Shown here in pieces: positions 1-9,205 of a stretch of 64,000 nucleotides of DNA. Source of the DNA: Mycobacterium numidiamassiliense (GTDB taxonomy: Bacteria; Actinomycetota; Actinomycetes; Mycobacteriales; Mycobacteriaceae); assembly GCF_900157365.1 (NCBI RefSeq), contig NZ_FUEZ01000004.1, positions 4,060,966 to 4,124,965 of the forward strand, written 5' to 3'. Positions within the stretch are counted from its first letter, which is position 1; the number at the start of each line of letters is the position of its first letter. Made by a program: the position numbers and the translations under genes. The notes beneath the pieces are model-generated. The model did no database searches, was not told the origin of the DNA, and saw only the letters and a program-made list of their open reading frames with translations.

Positions 1-174
1 GTGGTCGAAGAATTCCGTCAGTGTGTAGCCCGCACCACCGAGGTCGCGGGCCAGACGCACCGCGCCGAGCCGGTGGTCGCGGACGAGTTTGAGCCCGCGC
101 AGCGGGGGCTCGGTCCCCCCGTCGGCCAAACGGGCGTGGAAGTCCGCGGCGATTTCGGCGAGCACATCGGGCAT
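1..174 (-). CDS. acyl-CoA dehydrogenase family protein, N-terminal part (runs off the window)
   Basis: Read on the minus strand from an ATG at 172-174, 58 codons stay open to the window edge. The peptide contains an LARDLGGAGYTL stretch, typical of the N-terminal helical domain of acyl-CoA dehydrogenases and related flavin monooxygenases (usual form R-x-P-x-x-LGGAG). The rest of the enzyme, including the FAD-binding and catalytic parts, lies outside the window, so substrate and exact subfamily cannot be given. The plus-strand reading of the same bases looks like an antisense shadow. The start could lie a few codons upstream; I chose the ATG nearest the conserved block. Confidence 0.6.
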   Translation of the reverse strand, partial: MPDVLAEIAADFHARLADGGTEPPLRGLKLVRDHRLGAVRLARDLGGAGYTLTEFFDH

Positions 175-268
175 GCGTGTCAGAACCTTTCGACGTAAGT
201 CAGCCAGCCAGCCCGAAAAGGTAAGCGTGCGCAACCATATCGGGCAACGATTTCCTGCGCGGCAATTT

Positions 269-706
269 TTAAGCGCAAAACGCCGGCCCCACCGCCACCG
301 CGGTGGCCAGGCACATTGACGGACCGTGCGGCACGGTGCGCACCCCACGCATCAACCCGACCACGCCGCACAGCGCGGTCAGCAGCGGCGCGGCCAAGGC
401 CGCCAGGAACCACGCCTCGACGCCGAAGCAACCGGCCAGACCACCGAGTCCGAGCGCCAGCTTGACGTCGCCGGCCCCCATGTCCGCCGGTGCGACCAGA
501 TGAACGATCAGATACACGCCGGCCAGCGCCACCGCGCCGGCCAATGCCGGCAGGTCACGGCCGGCGACGACGGCGGCCAGCAGGATCACGGCCGCCCCGG
601 TCAGCGTCAGCAGGTTGGGTAGCCGCCGTTGCCGGACGTCGTAGCAGCTCAGCGCCGTCAGCCAGGCGAGCAGTAGGCCGCCGATCGCGATCCGCATGCG
701 CGGCAC
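269..706 (-). CDS. A24 family prepilin peptidase (Rv2551c-like)
   Basis: 145-residue membrane aspartic peptidase of the type IV prepilin peptidase / TadV-FlaK family, expected to cleave prepilin-type leader peptides at the inner membrane. Several hydrophobic helices are visible. The two family aspartates fit D23 (C-Y-D-V-R) and D80 in the GAGDVK motif. It lacks the cytoplasmic methyltransferase domain of full-length PilD, as is usual for actinobacterial versions. It starts at a GTG (704-706) one base after the aroE stop, so it is probably translated with aroE. No pilus gene cluster is visible, so the substrate is unknown. M. tuberculosis has the same gene in the same place next to aroE. Confidence 0.8.
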   Translation of the reverse strand: MPRMRIAIGGLLLAWLTALSCYDVRQRRLPNLLTLTGAAVILLAAVVAGRDLPALAGAVALAGVYLIVHLVAPADMGAGDVKLALGLGGLAGCFGVEAWFLAALAAPLLTALCGVVGLMRGVRTVPHGPSMCLATAVAVGPAFCA

Positions 707-707
707 G

Positions 708-1538
708 CTAATCGGCCGCCTCCAGCGCGCAAGTCATCGCCTCGCGCGGCGCCGGCAGGCCGGTGAACTGCTCGACCTGCGCGAACGCCTGATGCAGCAG
801 CATCTGCAGACCGCTGATCACCCGGCCACCCGCGGCGCTCACCGCTGCGGCCAGCGGGGTGGGCCACGGGTTGTAGACGGTATCCAGCAGCACCGGGATC
901 GCCGCGAAGGTGCCCGCATACTGCGCGGCCACATCGGCAGGAATGGTGCTGACCAGCACTTCTGCGGCGGCCACCTGGCCGGCCAATTCGTCGCTGTCCA
1001 GGTCGCAGAACCGGGTCGGCACACCGATTCGCGATCCCAGTTCGACCAGCCGGGCCGCCTTGTCCGGGTTGCGCGCCACAACGGTGATGCCGGCGACGCC
1101 GAGCTGGGCCAGCCCTGCGACCGCCGCGGGCGCGGTGCCACCCGATCCACAGACCAGCGCTTGTCCAGAGGCCGTCCCCACCGCGCCCGCGACTCCGTCG
1201 ATGTCGGTGTTGTCGGCCCGCCAGCCGTGCGCCGTGCGCACCAGCGTGTTGGCCGATCCGACCTGCGCCGCCCGGTCGGTGTGTTCGTCGGCGAATCGCA
1301 GGGCGGCGAACTTGCCCGGGGCGGTCACCGAGACGCCGACCCACTCGGGGCCGAACCCGGCGACCAGACCCGGCAGCTCCTCGGCGCCGCATTCGATGCG
1401 CTCATACGTCCAGCCGTCCAGGCCCAGCGCCCGATAGGCGGCCAGGTGCAGCAGCGGGGACTTCGAATGGACGATCGGCGAGCCGAGCACGGCCGCCTTT
1501 CTGGGCGCCGCGTCAGCGGGGCGTGCTGTCGAGGACAC
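708..1538 (-). CDS. aroE: shikimate dehydrogenase
   Basis: 276-residue cytosolic enzyme of the aromatic amino acid pathway, reducing 3-dehydroshikimate to shikimate with NADPH. Visible signatures: the SKSP shikimate-binding motif (residues 25-28), VTAPGK with the catalytic lysine at K76, ADNTD with the partner aspartate at D112, and a GSGGTA nucleotide loop near residue 131. Its ATG lies inside the end of mltG (26-base overlap). It is followed almost directly by the prepilin peptidase gene, so mltG-aroE-peptidase look like one operon downstream of alaS-ruvX. Order and length match the M. tuberculosis Rv2552c locus. Confidence 0.95.
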   Translation of the reverse strand: MSSTARPADAAPRKAAVLGSPIVHSKSPLLHLAAYRALGLDGWTYERIECGAEELPGLVAGFGPEWVGVSVTAPGKFAALRFADEHTDRAAQVGSANTLVRTAHGWRADNTDIDGVAGAVGTASGQALVCGSGGTAPAAVAGLAQLGVAGITVVARNPDKAARLVELGSRIGVPTRFCDLDSDELAGQVAAAEVLVSTIPADVAAQYAGTFAAIPVLLDTVYNPWPTPLAAAVSAAGGRVISGLQMLLHQAFAQVEQFTGLPAPREAMTCALEAAD

Positions 1539-2760
1539 CGTTGTGCTTAGCCAGCTCGATATTGGCCAGATGCTGCTTGTAATCCTTGGTGAACAGCGTG
1601 GTCCCCTGAGCGTCGATGGTGACGAAGTACAGCCAGTCCCCCGGCTCGGGATGCTCGGCGGCGCGCAGCGCGTCGATACCCGGCGAGCAGATCGCCGTGG
1701 CGGGCAGACCCTGGGACACGTAGGTGTTCCACGGCGTCTTCTGGGCCCGGTCGGCGTCGCTGGTCGCCACCTCGCGCCGGTCCAGCGGGTAGTTCACCGT
1801 CGAATCGAACTCGAGCGTGTGGTGCGCGTTGAGGCGGTTGTAGATGACCTGTGCCACCTTGGGGAAGTCCTGCGAATTGGATTCCTGCTGGACCAGCGAG
1901 GCCACCACCAGGATGTCGTACGGGGACAGCTTCAGCGCCTGAGCGGTGTCGGTGAGCCCGGACTTTATGTACTCCACCGCACCGGCGCTGATCAGGGTCC
2001 CCAGAATGTCCTGGGCCGATGCCGAGGGATCGACGTTGAACGTGCCCGGCGCGATGAGCCCCTCGAGCCGGCGATGGTCGTTGCCGAGTTCGGTGACCGG
2101 CTGAATCGCCCAGGGCGGCACCGACAATGACGTCGGAGTGCTGTTGGTCGCCGCCCCGCGCAGGTCATCCGCCGAGACGCAGCGCCGGTTGCCGTCGAGG
2201 TCCACGCAGGTCGAGCGGGAGATCAAGGTCAGGATTCCCGGCGTCACCACGTTGGTCTTCATGTCGGTGGTGTCGTCGAGCTGACGCCCTTCGGGAATGA
2301 CCAGCCGCCCCACCCGGCTGTTCGGATCGGTCAGCCGCTCGACGGCGTTCGCCGCCGGGATCTCGGTGCGCATCCGGTAGAAGCCCGGCTGGATCGAGGT
2401 GATCTTGGAGTTGCCGTGCGCCGCGTTGACGAATGCCCGGACGGTGGCCACCACGCCCTGGTTGTGCAGCGTCTCGCCGACCATCGTCGTGGAGTCACCG
2501 GCCTGTACCTGAATCACGATGTCGCGCTTGCCGTCTCCCGCGTAGTCGTCGCCGGACCCGGCGATCGTGTGCCACAGCTTGTACCCGACGAAGACGGCGC
2601 CCACCACGACCACGACCATCAGAGCGACAACGAGGCGGCCGGTGAACCGGCGGCGCTTGCGCCCGCGCTCGGCCTTGTTCCGGGCGACCCGGCTCATCCG
2701 ATGCCGCGGCGGCCCGACTTCCGTGGGCTCGGCCCGTTGGCCTCGTACGCTGTCAACCAT
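1513..2760 (-). CDS. mltG: endolytic murein transglycosylase MltG (YceG-like)
   Basis: Membrane-anchored lytic transglycosylase that cuts nascent glycan strands during cell wall synthesis. Order of parts: basic cytoplasmic N-terminus, one transmembrane helix at about residues 43-61, a LysM-like region, then the YceG catalytic domain. The catalytic glutamate is expected at E293 in the V-x-S-L-V-Q-Q-E-S motif, followed by VIYNRL. I chose the ATG at 2758-2760, which overlaps the ruvX stop by 8 bases. Another ATG eight codons upstream is possible but lies deeper in ruvX. Neighbours alaS, ruvX and aroE are the same as in M. tuberculosis (Rv2553c). Confidence 0.92.
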   Translation of the reverse strand: MVDSVRGQRAEPTEVGPPRHRMSRVARNKAERGRKRRRFTGRLVVALMVVVVVGAVFVGYKLWHTIAGSGDDYAGDGKRDIVIQVQAGDSTTMVGETLHNQGVVATVRAFVNAAHGNSKITSIQPGFYRMRTEIPAANAVERLTDPNSRVGRLVIPEGRQLDDTTDMKTNVVTPGILTLISRSTCVDLDGNRRCVSADDLRGAATNSTPTSLSVPPWAIQPVTELGNDHRRLEGLIAPGTFNVDPSASAQDILGTLISAGAVEYIKSGLTDTAQALKLSPYDILVVASLVQQESNSQDFPKVAQVIYNRLNAHHTLEFDSTVNYPLDRREVATSDADRAQKTPWNTYVSQGLPATAICSPGIDALRAAEHPEPGDWLYFVTIDAQGTTLFTKDYKQHLANIELAKHNGVLDSTPR

Positions 2761-3265
2761 CGATGGCATCCCCCGACTGGGCAAGCATGGCCCGGCGCTG
2801 ATCCAGCCAGCTCTGCAGGATCGCCACGGCCGCCGCCTGATCGATCACCGCTCGCTGCTCCCTGGCCCGCACCCCGGCCTCGCGAAGCGATCGCTGGGCG
2901 CTGACCGTCGTCAGCCGTTCGTCGGCCAACCGCACCGGTGTGGGCGCAACCCGCTCGGCCAGCGTCTCGGCCAGCTCGATGGCGTCGACCGCCGAAGGCC
3001 CGGTGCGGTCGGCCAGGGTCCGCGGTAGTCCGACGACCACCTCGACGGCGTGCAGCTCGGCGGCGAGTTCGGCCAGCCGTCGCACGTGTTTGCCGGAGCG
3101 GTCGCGGCGCACGGTTTCCACCGGGGTGGCCAGGATGCCGTCGGGGTCGCTGACGGCCACCCCGATGCGCACGCTGCCCACGTCGATACCGAGCCGCCGT
3201 CCCCGCCCGGGATCCTGGTCGGGGTCGCCGGGCCGGTCGGGCAGCCGGTGCTGTGCTGGGACCAC
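2753..3265 (-). CDS. ruvX: putative pre-16S rRNA nuclease / Holliday junction resolvase-like YqgF
   Basis: 170-residue RNase H-fold protein of the RuvX/YqgF family, involved in 16S rRNA 5' end processing in E. coli. Visible marks are the LGIDVGSVRIGVA motif with the first catalytic aspartate, a VVGLPRTL motif in the middle, and LADERLTT with the second acidic residue near the C-terminus. The GTG start (3263-3265) abuts the alaS stop and the gene end overlaps mltG, so the three are probably translated together. Whether the mycobacterial protein acts on rRNA or on DNA junctions cannot be read from the sequence. Confidence 0.9.
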   Translation of the reverse strand: MVPAQHRLPDRPGDPDQDPGRGRRLGIDVGSVRIGVAVSDPDGILATPVETVRRDRSGKHVRRLAELAAELHAVEVVVGLPRTLADRTGPSAVDAIELAETLAERVAPTPVRLADERLTTVSAQRSLREAGVRAREQRAVIDQAAAVAILQSWLDQRRAMLAQSGDAIDG

Positions 3266-5971
3266 TCAGCCGACCCGCGCTATCGCAGCGATCTCGGAGC
3301 GGACCGCCTCCAGCGCCGCGTCGATGCCAGTCGGATCCTTGCCCGAGCCCTGCGCCAAGTCGGGTTTACCGCCGCCGCGCCCGTCGACGGCCTGGGCAAG
3401 CTGCTTGACCAGATCGTTGGCGCGCAGCCCGAGGTCTTGGGCGGCCTGATTGGCGGCGACGGCATAGGGGACGGTTTCGCCCTCCCCCTCGGCGATCAGC
3501 GCGACCACCGCGGGTTCGCCGCCCAGCTTCCCGCGAATGTCGCCCACCAGGGAGCGCAGGTCGCCCGCGGTCATTCCGCCCGACATCCGCTGCGCCACCA
3601 TCCGGACGTTACCGATCCGCTCGGCGCCCGCCGCCGCATTGGTGGCCGCGGAACGCGCACTCGCCAGCCGGGCGCGTTCGAGTTCCTTCTCCGCGGCCTT
3701 GAGCCGCTCCACCAGGTTGGCCACCCGGGCGGGCACCTCAACGGATGGCACCTTGAGCGACGACGCCAGCCCCGCCATCAGTGCCCGCTCCTTGGCCAGG
3801 TGCCGGAACGACTCCAGCCCGACGTACGCCTCGACCCGGCGGACCCCGGAGCCGATCGACGATTCGCCCAGGATGGTCACCGGACCGATCTGCGCCGAGT
3901 TGTGCACGTGCGTTCCACCGCACAGTTCCAGCGAGAACGGCCCGCCGATCTCCACCACCCGCACCTCGTCCGGGTAGGCCTCGCCGAACAGCGCCATGGC
4001 ACCCATCGCCTTGGCCTTGTCCAGCTTTTCGTTGAAGGTGTGCACCTCGAAGTCGGCCTGCACCGCCTCGTTGGTCACCTCTTCGATCTGGGCGCGCTGC
4101 TCGTCGCTGAGTGGCCCCTGCCAGTTGAAGTCGAAACGCAAATAGCCCGGGCGATTCAGCGATCCGGCCTGAACAGCGTTGGGCCCCAGCACTTGTCGCA
4201 GGGCGGCGTGCACCATGTGCGTACCAGAGTGACCCTGCGTGGCGCCCTTGCGCCAGCCGGCATCGACCGCGGCGACAACGGTGTCACCCTCCACGAACTC
4301 TCCGGACTCGACGTTAACCCGATGCACCCACAGGGTTTTCGCGATCTTCTGCACATCGGTGACCGCAGCACGGGCGCTTTCACCGGCACCCGTCCCGCTG
4401 ATGCTGCCGACGTCGGCGATCTGGCCGCCCGACTCGGCGTACAGCGGCGTGCGGTCCAAGATGAGCTCCACGCGATCGGCGCCGACACCTTCGGCGTGCG
4501 ACACCACCGGGACCCGCTTGCCGTCGACAAAGATACCCAGAATCCTTGCCTCCGAGCTCAATTCATCGAAGCCGGTGAACTCGGTCGGTCCGGCGTCGAC
4601 GAGCTCGCGGTAGGCCGTCAGGTCCGCGTGCGCGTGCTTGCGTGCGGCGGCGTCCGCCTTGGCCCGTTGGCGCTGCTGCAACATCAGCTCGTGGAATCCG
4701 GTCTTGTCGACCGTCAAACCGGCTTCGGACGCCATCTCCAGCGTGAGCTCGATCGGGAAGCCGTAGGTGTCGTGCAGGGTGAAGGCGTCGGAACCCGATA
4801 CCGATTTGGCGCCAGCCGCTTTGGTGGCGTGGGCGACCTCGTCGAACAACTTCGAACCCGACACCAGGGTGCGGTTGAACGCGGTCTCCTCGGCCACCGC
4901 GATGCGGCGGATCCGGTCGAAGTCGTTGACCAGTTCCGGGTACGACGGGCCCATCGCGTCGCGCACGGTGACCATCAGATCGCCGACGATGGGCGTGTCG
5001 ATCCCCAGCAGTTTGGCCGAGCGAATGACGCGGCGCAGCAGCCGTCGCAGCACGTACCCGCGGCCGTCGTTGCCCGGGCTGACGCCGTCGCCGATCAGGA
5101 TCGCCGCGGTGCGGCTGTGGTCGGCGATGATGCGGTAGCGCACGTCGTCGGCATGGTTGCCGGCGTCGTACCCGCGGGGCGCGCGGGCGGCCACCAGGTC
5201 GATGACCGGCCGCAGCAGGTCGGTTTCGTACACGTTGTGCACGCCCTGCAGGATGAACGCGACGCGCTCCACACCCATGCCGGTGTCGATGTTCTTGCGC
5301 GGCAACGGCCCAAGGATTTCGAAGTCTTCCTTGTTGGTGCCCTCGCCGCGCTCGTTCTGCATGAACACGAGGTTCCAGATTTCGATGTAGCGGTCCTCGT
5401 TGACGACGGGTCCGCCCTCGACCCCGAATTCCGGCCCGCGGTCGTAGTAAATCTCCGATGACGGTCCACACGGGCCGGGGATGCCCATCGACCAGTAGTT
5501 GTCGGCCATCCCGCGCCGCTGGATCCGCTCTGGCGGCAGGTCGGCAATCTCCCGCCACAACTCCGCCGCTTCGTCGTCGTCGAGATAGACTGTGGCCCAA
5601 ATCTTTTCCGGGTTTAGCCCGTATCCGCCCTCGGAGACGCTGTTGGTCAACAGGTCCCACGCCAAGGCGATGGCTTCGCGTTTGAAGTAGTCGCCGAACG
5701 AGAAGTTGCCGGCCATCTGGAAAAAGGTGTTGTGGCGGGTGGTGATGCCGACTTCGTCGATATCGGGCGTGCGGATGCACTTCTGGATGCTGGTGGCCGT
5801 GGCATAGGGCGGGGTGCGCTGGCCCAGAAAGAACGGGACGAACTGCACCATGCCGGCATTGACGAACAACAGGTTGGGGTCGTCGAGGATCACCGATGCG
5901 CTCGGCACCTCGGTGTGACCCGCCTTCACGAAATGATCAAGGAACCTCTTCCTGATCTCGTGTGTCTGCAC
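3266..5971 (-). CDS. alaS: alanyl-tRNA synthetase
   Basis: 901-residue class II aminoacyl-tRNA synthetase, full length for the family. It starts MQTHEIRKRFLDHF, the standard AlaRS N-terminus, then the aminoacylation core, the editing domain with the GHSGTH zinc and catalytic motif, CGGTHV later in the editing domain, and a C-terminal DHHA1 domain with a glycine-rich RGGGKPDLAQG end. The start is a GTG at 5969-5971 preceded by a purine-rich ribosome site. It heads the alaS-ruvX-mltG-aroE-peptidase series. No leader resembling a T-box was seen in the 158 bases upstream. Confidence 0.97.
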   Translation of the reverse strand: MQTHEIRKRFLDHFVKAGHTEVPSASVILDDPNLLFVNAGMVQFVPFFLGQRTPPYATATSIQKCIRTPDIDEVGITTRHNTFFQMAGNFSFGDYFKREAIALAWDLLTNSVSEGGYGLNPEKIWATVYLDDDEAAELWREIADLPPERIQRRGMADNYWSMGIPGPCGPSSEIYYDRGPEFGVEGGPVVNEDRYIEIWNLVFMQNERGEGTNKEDFEILGPLPRKNIDTGMGVERVAFILQGVHNVYETDLLRPVIDLVAARAPRGYDAGNHADDVRYRIIADHSRTAAILIGDGVSPGNDGRGYVLRRLLRRVIRSAKLLGIDTPIVGDLMVTVRDAMGPSYPELVNDFDRIRRIAVAEETAFNRTLVSGSKLFDEVAHATKAAGAKSVSGSDAFTLHDTYGFPIELTLEMASEAGLTVDKTGFHELMLQQRQRAKADAAARKHAHADLTAYRELVDAGPTEFTGFDELSSEARILGIFVDGKRVPVVSHAEGVGADRVELILDRTPLYAESGGQIADVGSISGTGAGESARAAVTDVQKIAKTLWVHRVNVESGEFVEGDTVVAAVDAGWRKGATQGHSGTHMVHAALRQVLGPNAVQAGSLNRPGYLRFDFNWQGPLSDEQRAQIEEVTNEAVQADFEVHTFNEKLDKAKAMGAMALFGEAYPDEVRVVEIGGPFSLELCGGTHVHNSAQIGPVTILGESSIGSGVRRVEAYVGLESFRHLAKERALMAGLASSLKVPSVEVPARVANLVERLKAAEKELERARLASARSAATNAAAGAERIGNVRMVAQRMSGGMTAGDLRSLVGDIRGKLGGEPAVVALIAEGEGETVPYAVAANQAAQDLGLRANDLVKQLAQAVDGRGGGKPDLAQGSGKDPTGIDAALEAVRSEIAAIARVG

Positions 5972-6129
5972 TCTTTCCGCTTCTTCCTGTGCCCTGTGTT
6001 CATCCGGAATGCCACGCGACTTGTCTTGACGTCGACTTCCAGCCTATTCGCCGGGTTATCGGGAGGCTGTCTCACGACCCATTCCGACCGCACACAGTAC
6101 CGGTCCCCCGGGCCTGTGTTGCCTGGCCG

Positions 6130-6531
6130 TTAGCCTCCCAAAAAGCTCAGCCGCACCGACCGCCGCGGGTTGTCCCGGTTGAGATCGACCAAAACAATGC
6201 TTTGCCAGGTGCCCAGCTGTGGCTCGCCGCCAGCGACCGGCACTGTGACCGATGGGGCGACGATCGCCGGCAGCACGTGGTCGGCGCCGTGACCGGCCGA
6301 GCCGTGCGAGTGCCGGTAGCGGTCGTCGCGCGGCAGCAGCCGCTCCAGCGTGTCGACCAGGTCGTCATCGGAGCCGGCACCGGTCTCGATGATCGCGACC
6401 CCGGCCGTCGCGTGCGGAACGAAAATGTTGCACAGGCCATCCCCGAAGGCGAAGCAGAACCGCCGCACGGCGTCGGTGAGATCCACGGTCCGCCGGCTCG
6501 CGGTATCCACTTCCAATACATCGGTCTGCAT
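6130..6531 (-). CDS. YjbQ family protein (UPF0047, Rv2556c-like)
   Basis: 133-residue protein of the YjbQ/UPF0047 family, which has weak thiamine phosphate synthase activity in some members and no firm physiological role. Visible family features: FVPHATAGV, a DDRYRHSHGSAGHGADH histidine cluster and the C-terminal GTWQSIVLVDLN stretch. I chose the ATG at 6529-6531 (MQTDVLEVDT) because homologues begin there; the reading frame stays open 16 codons further upstream. It lies upstream of alaS on the same strand, with 158 bases between. Confidence 0.85.
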   Translation of the reverse strand: MQTDVLEVDTASRRTVDLTDAVRRFCFAFGDGLCNIFVPHATAGVAIIETGAGSDDDLVDTLERLLPRDDRYRHSHGSAGHGADHVLPAIVAPSVTVPVAGGEPQLGTWQSIVLVDLNRDNPRRSVRLSFLGG

Positions 6532-6733
6532 CCGACCCAGGGTACGGCGGAGCCACTGCGCATGCCCAGGACCAGCCAATTGTTTGTGGGCGCAGCCACA
6601 CCCGGAGACGACCGCGCTAACGCCGCGACAAGACCCCCCAAAGCCATTGCCAGCGGTAGTCGCTAGGAGGAAGGTATCCCCATAGGTCCGGTGGCGCTGC
6701 CGGGGGCGCTGCCCCGAGAGTTAGGGATCCATC

Positions 6734-7357
6734 GTGTACGCACGTTCTTTCACCATCGAGGGGCAACCCTTGTCAGTCGACATCGGAATCGCCCACTGTC
6801 GCGACGTCGCCATGCCCGCCCTGCAGCAAATCGACGGGTACGTCGGCCTGTCACTGATGGTCGACCGGGAAACCGGCCGTTGCATCGCCACCAGCTCCTG
6901 GGAATCCATCAAAGCGATGCGCGCCAGCGCCGAGAAAGTGGCGATCATCCGTGACCACGTCGCATTGATGTTCGACGGCAGCGCGAGCGTCGAGGAGTGG
7001 AACATCGCGTTGCTGCACCGCCGCCACCGCTCGCGCGAGGGTTCGTGCGTGCGGGCCACCTGGCTCAAGGTGGTGCCGGATCTGCTCGACCGATCCCTGG
7101 ATTTCTACCGGACGTCGGTGCTCTCGGAGATGGAGGACCTCGACGGGTTCTGCAGCGCCAGCCTGATGGTCGACCACCCCGCCGGCCGGCGGGCGGTGTC
7201 GTGCTCGACGTTCGACAGCATGGACGCGATGGCCGTCAACCGCGACCGGGCTACCGAGCTGCGCAGCCGGCGGGCACGCGACCTGGGCGCCGAGATCATC
7301 GACGTGGCCGAGTTCGAGCTGTCGATCGCGCAGCTGCGGGTGCCCGACCTGGTCTGA
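6734..7357 (+). CDS. conserved mycobacterial protein, Rv2557/Rv2558 family
   Basis: 207-residue soluble protein of a mycobacteria-restricted family known from starvation-induced proteins in M. tuberculosis. It contains two similar halves, each with an S-L-M-V-D-x-x-x-G-R segment followed by S-x-x-S-(M/I)-x-A-M, which looks like a duplicated ferredoxin-like or ABM-type fold. No catalytic motif is evident. The start is the GTG at 6734 with AGGGA upstream; an in-frame stop at 6722-6724 rules out a longer N-terminus. M. tuberculosis carries two tandem paralogues here, but only one is present in this genome. Confidence 0.8.
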   Translation: MYARSFTIEGQPLSVDIGIAHCRDVAMPALQQIDGYVGLSLMVDRETGRCIATSSWESIKAMRASAEKVAIIRDHVALMFDGSASVEEWNIALLHRRHRSREGSCVRATWLKVVPDLLDRSLDFYRTSVLSEMEDLDGFCSASLMVDHPAGRRAVSCSTFDSMDAMAVNRDRATELRSRRARDLGAEIIDVAEFELSIAQLRVPDLV

Positions 7358-7369
7358 GGGCCCCGAGCA

Positions 7370-7705
7370 CTAGGGCAGTGAGTCTCCGGGGAATCCCCGA
7401 CACGCGTGCACCTCGTAGGTGAATACGTCAGCCGCCACACCGGGGTCATCGGCCATGAGAGCGGCGGCGGCGTCGACGTCCGCCGCGAACACCCCGATGC
7501 CGCAGACCTCCGAACCGTCGGCGACCGGCAGGACCACCGCCAGCACTCCGTCGTCGCGCAACCCGAAGTTGCGCCGCCCGTGCTCCCAGACGATCCCGGG
7601 TGCGGTGTCGTCGCCGAACTTCGGTCCCTTCTTGAGGATCACGACGCTATAACTCTTGGCGGTGGGCAGCAGTTGGCCCATCTCTTCGTCGGTAAAGGTC
7701 TTCAA
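7370..7705 (-). CDS. YCII-domain protein
   Basis: 111-residue protein resembling the YciI-like family, a small ferredoxin-like fold of unclear enzymatic role. It begins MKTFTDEEMGQLL, has the V-W-E-H-G-R-R-N segment, and ends with DDPGVAADVFTYEVH-x-C-R-G-F-P-G, typical of YCII C-termini. Its ATG overlaps the rarA stop codon by four bases, so it is translationally coupled to rarA. It converges with the Rv2557-like gene, with 12 bases between. No specific function can be assigned. Confidence 0.75.
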   Translation of the reverse strand: MKTFTDEEMGQLLPTAKSYSVVILKKGPKFGDDTAPGIVWEHGRRNFGLRDDGVLAVVLPVADGSEVCGIGVFAADVDAAAALMADDPGVAADVFTYEVHACRGFPGDSLP

Positions 7706-9063
7706 GGCCGCCCCTTTCTCTTACGGATGATGGCCCGCAGCCGGTCCACGCGGCCGGCGAGATCGCGCTCGAAGCCGCGCCCGGTGGGCCGGTAGTAGTC
7801 GACGCCCACCACCTCGTCCGGTGGATATTGTTGCGCGACAACGCCGTCCGGGTCGTCGTGCGCGTATTTGTAGCCCTGCGCGTTGCCCAGCGCCGCCGCA
7901 CCGGAGTAGTGCCCATCGCGCAAATGGGCGGGCACCAGACCGGCCTTGCCGGCCTTGATGTCGTTCATCGCCGCTCCCAGCGCGGTGGTGACCGCGTTCG
8001 ACTTCGGCGCGGTCGCCAGGTAGATGGTGGCGTGCGCCAACGTCAGCTGAGCCTCGGGCATGCCGATCAGCGCCACCGTTTGGGCGGCGGCGACGGCGAT
8101 CTGCAGCGCCGTGGGGTCGGCCATGCCGATGTCCTCGCTGGCCAGAATCATCAGCCGGCGCGCAACGAATCGCGGGTCCTCCCCGGCGACGAGCATTCGG
8201 GCCAGATAGTGCAGCGCGGCGTCGACGTCGGATCCCCGCACCGACTTGATGAACGCGCTGATGACGTCGTAGTGCTGATCTCCGTCGCGGTCATAGCGGA
8301 CGGCGGCTTTGTCCAGGGACTGCTCGACTGCCGCGACCGCGAGCTCGCCCCCCGGCTCAACGGCCTCGGCGGCAACCTCGAGCGCGGTCAGGGCACGGCG
8401 GGCGTCGCCGGCCGCCAGTTGCACCAACAGCTCGACGGCCTCGGGTGCCACAGTGATCTGCCCGCCCAGCCCGCGCGGGTCATCGATGGCCCGCTGCACC
8501 ACCGTCCGGATGTCGTCGGACGTCAGCGGGCGCAGCTGCAGGATCAGCGACCGCGACAGCAGCGGCGCCACCACGGAAAACGACGGGTTCTCGGTCGTCG
8601 CCGCCACCAGCAACACGACCCGGTTCTCCACCGCGGACAGCAGCGCGTCTTGCTGGGTTTTGGAGAATCGGTGCACCTCGTCGATGAACAGCACCGTCTG
8701 CTCGCGATTGAGGAGCGCCTGGCGCGCTTTGTCGATCACCGCCCGCACGTCCTTGACGCCGGCCGACAGTGCGGACAGCGCCTCGAACCGGCGACCCGTC
8801 GCGTGGGAGACGAGGGCCGCCAGCGTCGTCTTACCGCTCCCGGGCGGCCCGTACAGGATTGCCGACGCCACACCCGAGCCCTCGACCAGGCGGCGCAGCG
8901 GCGACCCGGGAGCCAGCAGATGCCCCTGCCCGACCACTTCGTCCAGCGACGCCGGACGCATCCGGACCGCCAGCGGGGCGCCGGCCGGCACGCCACGGTC
9001 GGCGTCGGAGGTTTGCCGTGCGCCGGGCAGGTCGAACAGACCGTCGGACACGACTTCAGGCAT
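7702..9063 (-). CDS. rarA: replication-associated recombination protein A (RarA/MgsA AAA+ ATPase)
   Basis: 453-residue AAA+ ATPase acting at stalled replication forks, the orthologue of Rv2559c. The sequence shows the N-terminal FDLPGA clamp-interaction-like segment, RPASLDEVVGQ, Walker A GPPGSGKTT, Walker B LFIDEVHRF, the sensor 1 ATTENPSF and the C-terminal tetramerisation region ending near KRKGRP. I chose the ATG at 9061-9063 (MPEVVSDG) because the protein then matches family length; the frame is open 48 codons further upstream, but that part is not conserved. It is followed by the four-base-overlapping YCII gene. Confidence 0.93.
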   Translation of the reverse strand: MPEVVSDGLFDLPGARQTSDADRGVPAGAPLAVRMRPASLDEVVGQGHLLAPGSPLRRLVEGSGVASAILYGPPGSGKTTLAALVSHATGRRFEALSALSAGVKDVRAVIDKARQALLNREQTVLFIDEVHRFSKTQQDALLSAVENRVVLLVAATTENPSFSVVAPLLSRSLILQLRPLTSDDIRTVVQRAIDDPRGLGGQITVAPEAVELLVQLAAGDARRALTALEVAAEAVEPGGELAVAAVEQSLDKAAVRYDRDGDQHYDVISAFIKSVRGSDVDAALHYLARMLVAGEDPRFVARRLMILASEDIGMADPTALQIAVAAAQTVALIGMPEAQLTLAHATIYLATAPKSNAVTTALGAAMNDIKAGKAGLVPAHLRDGHYSGAAALGNAQGYKYAHDDPDGVVAQQYPPDEVVGVDYYRPTGRGFERDLAGRVDRLRAIIRKRKGRP

Positions 9064-9205
9064 ACCACGCCCGCGTCCAGTGGGCGGCACCTGCGCGACA
9101 GAGGCCACCAATGCGCGCGGACGCGTCGCGGATTTGCTAAGTTCCGGTTTGCCAAGTTCCGTGCGCGTGCCCACCGAGCCAATCCGACAGCAGATTAGGA
9201 CGGAC

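Noticed and set aside
3050..5461. Long open frame antisense to alaS (about 800 codons)
   Set aside because: It lies wholly against alaS, has no family motif and is Arg/Gly/His-rich; long antisense frames are expected in high-GC DNA.
6580..6733. Possible longer N-terminus of the Rv2557/Rv2558-type protein
   Set aside because: An in-frame TAG at 6722-6724 blocks any start upstream of the GTG at 6734.
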